From Lentzea pudingi (GTDB lineage: Bacteria > Actinomycetota > Actinomycetes > Mycobacteriales > Pseudonocardiaceae): a stretch of DNA of 64,000 nt. The translations under genes were made by a program, and so were the position numbers. Under the pieces are notes generated by a model, which searched no databases, was not told the DNA's origin, and saw only the letters and a list, made by a program, of their open reading frames with translations. Below are positions 59,528 through 64,000 of this stretch, one piece after another; position 1 is the stretch's first letter; each line of letters starts with the position of its first letter. The stretch is from the NCBI RefSeq assembly GCF_014646255.1, contig NZ_BMNC01000003.1:248001-312000 (forward strand), written 5' to 3'.

Positions 59528-61762
59528 ATGTGGAAACCCAGCGCCTGCATCCTCTGCGAGTGCAACTGCGGCATCGAGATCCTCGTCGGCGAGGACGGCC
59601 GGTCGTTCGACAAGATCCGCGGCGACAAGCTCCACCCCGCCTCCGCCGGCTACACGTGCAACAAGGCGCTGCGTCTCGGCCTGCACCAGAACGGCGACAC
59701 CGGCCGGATCACGCGTCCGTTGCGCCGCAGGGCCGACGGCACGTTCGAGGAGATCGACTGGGACACCGCGATCGGGGAGATCGCGGCCCGCCTCGGCGAG
59801 GTCCGCGACACCTTCGGCGGCGAGACGATCTTCTACTACGGTGGCGGCGGCCAGGGCAACCACCTCGGTGGCGCGTACTCGCCCGCCACGCTCGCCGCCT
59901 TCGGTGCCCGGTACCGCTCGTCCGCGCTCGCGCAGGAGAAGACCGGCGAGTTCTGGGTGAACGCCCGCATGCTCGGCAACATCACCCGCGCCGACTTCGA
60001 GCACTGCGAGGTCGCGCTGTTCGTCGGCAAGAACCCCTACCAGTCGCACGGTTTCCCGCGAGCCCGTTCGGTGCTCAAGGAGATCGCGAAGGACCCCGCC
60101 CGGTCGATGATCGTGATCGACCCCGTGCGGACCGAGACCGCGGAGCTCTCCGACTTCCACCTCCAGGTCCGGCCCGGCACCGACCTCTACCTGCTGACCG
60201 CGCTGGCCGCGGTGCTCGTGCAGGAGGACCTGGTCGCCGCGGACTGGCTCGCCGAGCACGCGGACGGCCTCGACGCCGTCACCGCCGTCCTGCGGCAGGT
60301 GCCGGTGGGGGAGTACTGCGCGGTCGCCGACGTCGAGGAGACGCTGGTGCGGGCGGTTGCTGCCCGGATCGCCGCCGCGGGGTCCGCGGCCGTGTTCGAG
60401 GACCTCGGGGTCCAGATGAACCGCGACTCCACGCTGGTGAGCTACGTCGAGAAGCTCGTCTGGCTGCTCACCGGCAACTTCGGCAAGCGCGGCACCCAGT
60501 ACGTGCCGTCGAGCCTCGTGCCGATCGGCCGCGACCGCGGGCACGCCGGTGACGCGGGGCCGCGCAGCCCGGTCGCGGGCGCACGGATCATCAGCGGTCT
60601 CGTGCCGTCCAACGTGATCGCCGAGGAGATCCTCACCGACCACCCGGCCCGCTACCGCGCGATGCTGGTCGAGAGCGCCAACCCCGCCCACTCGCTGGCC
60701 GACTCGGCGAAGATGCGTGAGGCCCTCGCCGCGCTGGAGCTCGTGGTCGTGATCGACGTGGCGATGACCGAGACCGCGCGCCTGGCCGACTACGTGCTGC
60801 CCGCGCCGACGCAGTTCGAGAAGTTCGAGGCCACGTTCTTCAACTTCGACTTCCCGCGCAACATCTTCCACCTGCGGCACCCGGTCGTGCCCGCGCCGCA
60901 GGGCGTGCTGCCCGAACCGGAGATCCACGCCCGGCTGGTCGAGGCGTCCGGCGCACTGTCCGAAGAGGACTACGCACCGCTGCGCGCGGCCGCGGCGGCC
61001 GGACGCGCGCAGTTCGCCCAGGCGTTCCTCGGCGCGCTCGCGGACCCGGTGAAGCGGCGGCTCGCGTCCGTCCTGCTGTACCGCACGCTCGGCCCGACGC
61101 TGCCGCACGACGCCTCAGCGGCCGCCGTGCTGTGGATGGCCGCGCACGAGTGCGCCCGCAAGAACCCGGCCGGTGTCGAGAAAGCGGGCTACGGGTCCGG
61201 GCTCGAAGCGGGCGAGCGGCTCTTCGCCGCGATCGTCGACGGCGAGCACGGCGTGCACATCACCGACGACGACTACGCCGAGTCCTGGCGGCGACTGCCC
61301 GGCGACCGCATCCACCTCGACGTGCCGGAGCTGCTCGCCGCGGTGGCCGCATTGGGTGAAAGGCCTGTCCCGCAACAGGATCCGGACTGGCCGTTCGTGC
61401 TGTCGGCGGGTGAGCGGCGCGCGTTCACCGCCAACACCATCATGCGCGACCCGACCTGGCGGCGGCGCGACGCCGACGGCCGCCTCCGCATGAGCACCGC
61501 CGACGCGATGCGGCTGGGCGTCACGACGGGCGACCGGGTCCGGCTCACCACCCGGCGTGGCAGCGCGGAGGTGTCCGTGGACGCCACGGACACCATGCGC
61601 TCCGGTCACATCTCGCTGCCCAACGGCTTCGGGCTCACCGTCCAGGAGCGCACGGGCGTCGCTCCCAACGAGCTGACCGCGGCCGAAGACCGTGACGAGT
61701 GGGCCGGTACGCCGTGGCACAAGCACGTTCCGGCCCGGCTCGAACCGGTCACCGCACCCTGA
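59528..61762 (+). CDS. Molybdopterin oxidoreductase with 4Fe-4S cluster
   Basis: 744 residues. N-terminal 4Fe-4S site: Cys in SACILCECNCGIEI (C-x2-C-x3-C) plus Cys near 44 in GYTCNKAL. Molybdopterin guanine dinucleotide domains follow (YYGGGGQGNHLGG; VALFVGKNPYQSHGFPRARS; IVIDPVRTETAELSDFHLQVRPGTDLYLLTAL; LLVESANPAHS-like block), with a C-terminal cap domain (MSTADAMRLGVTTGDRVRLTTRRG). No Tat signal, so cytoplasmic, as in formate dehydrogenase or assimilatory nitrate reductase. No Cys or Sec ligand is evident where such enzymes have it (the NPYQSHGFPR region). Substrate and electron partner unknown; no accessory subunit adjacent. Confidence 0.86.
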   Translation: MWKPSACILCECNCGIEILVGEDGRSFDKIRGDKLHPASAGYTCNKALRLGLHQNGDTGRITRPLRRRADGTFEEIDWDTAIGEIAARLGEVRDTFGGETIFYYGGGGQGNHLGGAYSPATLAAFGARYRSSALAQEKTGEFWVNARMLGNITRADFEHCEVALFVGKNPYQSHGFPRARSVLKEIAKDPARSMIVIDPVRTETAELSDFHLQVRPGTDLYLLTALAAVLVQEDLVAADWLAEHADGLDAVTAVLRQVPVGEYCAVADVEETLVRAVAARIAAAGSAAVFEDLGVQMNRDSTLVSYVEKLVWLLTGNFGKRGTQYVPSSLVPIGRDRGHAGDAGPRSPVAGARIISGLVPSNVIAEEILTDHPARYRAMLVESANPAHSLADSAKMREALAALELVVVIDVAMTETARLADYVLPAPTQFEKFEATFFNFDFPRNIFHLRHPVVPAPQGVLPEPEIHARLVEASGALSEEDYAPLRAAAAAGRAQFAQAFLGALADPVKRRLASVLLYRTLGPTLPHDASAAAVLWMAAHECARKNPAGVEKAGYGSGLEAGERLFAAIVDGEHGVHITDDDYAESWRRLPGDRIHLDVPELLAAVAALGERPVPQQDPDWPFVLSAGERRAFTANTIMRDPTWRRRDADGRLRMSTADAMRLGVTTGDRVRLTTRRGSAEVSVDATDTMRSGHISLPNGFGLTVQERTGVAPNELTAAEDRDEWAGTPWHKHVPARLEPVTAP

Positions 61763-62060
61763 GCGACGCCAGCGGCACGTGGTGCTGACCGGCGTGGACG
61801 TCGCGGTCCCGCAGTCCTCCCTGCGGGACCGGACGGGGGAACGAGATCTTGACGACGTTCAGCGAGGGGATCCGGAAGATCTGGACGTCCTCGGCACGCA
61901 CGTCGTACAGGGACGCGACGACGGCCTCGTCGACGGTCTCGGCCGCGAGCGCGTACCCGGCCTCGTCGCGCATGAAGAGCTCCATCGTCACCCAGAACGG
62001 TCCGGCGTTCTTGGAACGGACCTCCAGCGCGAGATCGCCGAACGTGGGCTGCTCAGTCAT
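61749..62060 (-). CDS. DUF4387 (AtuA-associated ferredoxin-fold) protein
   Basis: 103 residues. LALEVRSKNAGPFWVTMELFMRDEAGYALAAETV and FRIPSLNVVKISFPRPVPQGGLRDRDVHAGQHHVPL are the two signatures of DUF4387. It is always near an AtuA/DUF1446 partner and is believed to be its small subunit. Start overlaps the AtuA gene by 8 bp. The gene end overlaps the convergent oxidoreductase by 14 bp. Confidence 0.85.
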   Translation of the reverse strand: MTEQPTFGDLALEVRSKNAGPFWVTMELFMRDEAGYALAAETVDEAVVASLYDVRAEDVQIFRIPSLNVVKISFPRPVPQGGLRDRDVHAGQHHVPLASLRVR

Positions 62061-63435
62061 GGGAGTGGGCCTTCCGGTGCTCGGTGCGGAACATCTCGGT
62101 GGGAGTGAGGGTGTCGACGACGTGGTGGAGCACGAACTCGTAGACCGGTCCCCGTTCGGTCTCCGCGGGGGAGGTCGCGAACGCGAGGCTGGGCAGGTAG
62201 GCCATGTCCGGGGTCGGCAGGTGCAGCATCAACGGGTTGGCGACCTTGGCGACGGCGGTCGCGAGCTCCTGGGTCCGCGCGCGCACCAGGAGCATCACGC
62301 CGATCTCGCGCGGTGGCCGCGTCGCCGGGTCCAACGAGCCCAGCACGGCGTCGTGGCCGTAGCGGCGCAGGTCGAACGCGTAGTCGTCGCTGTCGAGCCC
62401 GAGGGTCTGCGCGACGCGGCCCGTGAAGACCTTGACGAACAGGTCGGTCCACTCCTCGATGTTCGCGAGGATGTGCTCGTCCCGGATGGCCGTGAACGAC
62501 ATCGTCTCGTAGCCGGTGATCCGGGCGCCCTCGAGCTTGATCGTGTGATGGTCCGCCGGGCGGAACCGCGAACCCTCGACGCGGACACGCCGTTCGTCCA
62601 GGGCCGTGTAGGTCGCCTCCGTGACGTCCAGTTCGCCGGCCGGTTCGCGCATGCGGAACGGGTTCACCGTCTCGTAGAGCATGTGCGCGGCAACGGAGAT
62701 CGGCGTGCAGGCGGCGTCCGGGTCGAGCGGTTCGATGGTGAAGCCGGTGCGGTCGATGGTGGCGAGGACACCGCCCGCACGGGGGTTCGTCGTGCACTGG
62801 CCACCGCACTCGACGATCTTCGCCGCGTGCCACACGGGCCCCGCCGGCATGCCCTTCAGCAACGGGAAGGCGGCGGCGAGGGCGGTGTCGGTAGCGCGGC
62901 CCGCGAGCACCACGTCGGCACCGGCGCGCAACGCTTCCTCGATCGGTTCGTGGCCCATCATCCCGACGACGTGCGTGCAACTGTCCACAGTGGCCTCGTC
63001 CAGGGCTGCCGCCGGGGGCAACGGGTGCACCGCGCGGTCGCGCAGCCGTGCCTTGACGAAGTCGGCGCGCTGCTCGCTGAAGATCGTCGCCACGGACAGG
63101 TCGAGCTCCTCCTCGCACAGGATGTCGTCGACGATCCCGGCGACCCAGGCGACACCCGAGTCGGTGCCGCTGGTGCCGCAGGACCCGACGATGAGAGGGA
63201 TGCGGGCCTGCGCGCTGGCACGCAGGAGGATCCGCAGGTCGCGAGCGACGGCTGCGGCGGTCGTCTTGGCGGTGCCCGAACCGAGGTAGTGCGGGCCCGA
63301 GTCGGTCGATCCGCCGTCCACGGCGATGACGTCGGCGCCGAGCTCCAGCCCTCGGTCCACTGAGGACTGGGTGAAGCCGGCGCCGAGCATGCCCGTGGGC
63401 GTCAGGACGCGGACGGCTCCGTCGGGAGCGTTCAT
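62053..63435 (-). CDS. AtuA family (DUF1446) acyclic terpene utilisation-type protein
   Basis: 460 residues from the ATG at 63435. RVLTPTGMLGAGFTQSSVDRGLELGADVIAVDGGSTDSGPHYLGSG opens the family; VGSCGTSGTDSGVAWV, VVLAGRATDTALAAAFPL and AAKIVECGGQCTTNPRAGGVLATI are other conserved blocks. Members occur in acyclic terpene and 3-hydroxy-acid catabolic loci; the reaction is not settled. The operon is MFS transporter - AtuA - DUF4387, in this order. Confidence 0.87.
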   Translation of the reverse strand: MNAPDGAVRVLTPTGMLGAGFTQSSVDRGLELGADVIAVDGGSTDSGPHYLGSGTAKTTAAAVARDLRILLRASAQARIPLIVGSCGTSGTDSGVAWVAGIVDDILCEEELDLSVATIFSEQRADFVKARLRDRAVHPLPPAAALDEATVDSCTHVVGMMGHEPIEEALRAGADVVLAGRATDTALAAAFPLLKGMPAGPVWHAAKIVECGGQCTTNPRAGGVLATIDRTGFTIEPLDPDAACTPISVAAHMLYETVNPFRMREPAGELDVTEATYTALDERRVRVEGSRFRPADHHTIKLEGARITGYETMSFTAIRDEHILANIEEWTDLFVKVFTGRVAQTLGLDSDDYAFDLRRYGHDAVLGSLDPATRPPREIGVMLLVRARTQELATAVAKVANPLMLHLPTPDMAYLPSLAFATSPAETERGPVYEFVLHHVVDTLTPTEMFRTEHRKAHSHD

Positions 63436-63455
63436 GTGCGAGTTCCTTCCGGTTG

Positions 63456-64000
63456 TCACAGGGAGACCGCGTGGCGGCGGCTCAGGACGGCGACGCGCAG
63501 GATCACGGCGATGGCGAGCGCGCTGAGCAGGGCGATGTCGAGGAGCATGTAGCGCCACCCGGTGATGTCGACCATCGCGCCGACGATCCCCGGCCCGATG
63601 AACCCGCCCGTCGCCCAGCTCACCGTGTAGAGGCCCGTGTACACGCCGATCACGCGGGCGGACGGGGCCAGGTTCCACAGGACGACGGCGGCGTTGATCA
63701 GGAACCCGGACGCGCCGGCGGCCGCGACGCAGAAGGCGGCGACGGTCGCGGCGGGGGTCGGCACGAGGGTGCCGAAGGCGAGCGAGACACCGAAGACGAC
63801 CATCCCGATCGTCATCGTCCGGACGCGCCCGATCCGTTCGGCGAGCAGGGCGGCGGGGTAGGCGGCCACGAGGAACGCGACGCCGCTGGGGAACGTGAGC
63901 GAGCCCGCCGCGCCACGGGACAGGCCCAGGGTCTCCATGCCGTACGGGGTGAACAGCGACCGCGAGGAGAACCAGGCCGAGGCGAACAGCAGGACCGCGG
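63456..64000 (-). CDS. MFS transporter, partial at the window edge
   Basis: The frame remains open to 64000, so the start lies beyond the window; an internal Met at 63938 is not the start since upstream sequence (LLFASAWFSSRSLFTPYG) is clearly part of the fold. Visible are about six membrane segments (TM7-12), with the A-like loop LLAERIGRVRTMTIG. It probably imports the substrate of the AtuA pathway; 20 bp separates it from the AtuA gene. Confidence 0.82.
   Translation of the reverse strand, partial: AVLLFASAWFSSRSLFTPYGMETLGLSRGAAGSLTFPSGVAFLVAAYPAALLAERIGRVRTMTIGMVVFGVSLAFGTLVPTPAATVAAFCVAAAGASGFLINAAVVLWNLAPSARVIGVYTGLYTVSWATGGFIGPGIVGAMVDITGWRYMLLDIALLSALAIAVILRVAVLSRRHAVSL

Overview
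The window is high-GC actinobacterial DNA with dense, often overlapping genes (ATGA/GTGA stop-start junctions), many GTG starts, Tat and Sec secreted carbohydrate enzymes, ESX-type (WXG100/EspC-like) proteins, and a SigC-like sigma factor. This combination fits a filamentous soil actinomycete, most likely of the Pseudonocardiaceae (Lentzea/Saccharothrix type). The placement is inference; there is no rRNA, tRNA, phage, insertion sequence or CRISPR array here.

Region 1 (1-14 kb) is a signalling island. It holds stand-alone STAS proteins, stand-alone RsbW-like ATPases, two STAS-ATPase fusions, a CheR-PAS protein, a CheB with a zinc-ribbon tail, a CheB-PAS-GAF-kinase-receiver hybrid and a GAF-PP2C phosphatase. 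No chemotaxis receptor or flagellar gene is present, so the CheB/CheR modules probably feed a partner-switching stress circuit. Three genes have promoter-like GTTT/GTGT-N15-16-GGGTA sequences of the SigB/SigF type.

Region 2 (14-23 kb) has a HEAT-like protein; a four-gene LysR-controlled operon (FAD monooxygenase, CocE/NonD hydrolase, SnoaL-like, NIPSNAP) with a T-N11-A LysR box; and a MOSC / ferredoxin-reductase / DedA operon.

Region 3 (23-37 kb) is a plant cell wall locus. A run of seven minus-strand genes attacks arabinan and rhamnogalacturonan (four GH43 enzymes, two SGNH esterases, one beta-helix protein). Upstream lie two PL9-type pectate lyases, a GH10-CBM2 xylanase and a divergent Tat-exported beta-propeller protein. 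Candidate LacI-type operators (GTTAGCGWTAAC) and a GAAAGTTTC xylanase-type box lie in the control regions.

Region 4 (37-45 kb) is mixed: MarR/MFS efflux, a truncated DUF6585 gene, a WYL regulator, an AlkC-like repair protein, a TetR/SDR pair with palindromic operators, and an ADP-ribosylglycohydrolase.

Region 5 (45-54 kb) is a mannan utilisation locus: sugar ABC importer without ATPase, GH2 beta-mannosidase, two divergent LacI paralogues and a secreted GH26 mannanase. The identical 12-bp operator TAAAACGCTTAA stands, in opposite orientations, before the importer operon and before the mannanase. A CebR-like box lies between the two LacI genes.

Region 6 (54-64 kb) has a three-gene ESX-type cassette, a BtrH/DUF4872-like protein lacking the usual N-terminal cysteine, sigC with a zinc-finger anti-sigma gene, an array of 78-bp tandem repeats, a TetR/molybdopterin-oxidoreductase pair, and an AtuA/DUF4387/MFS cluster cut off by the window end.
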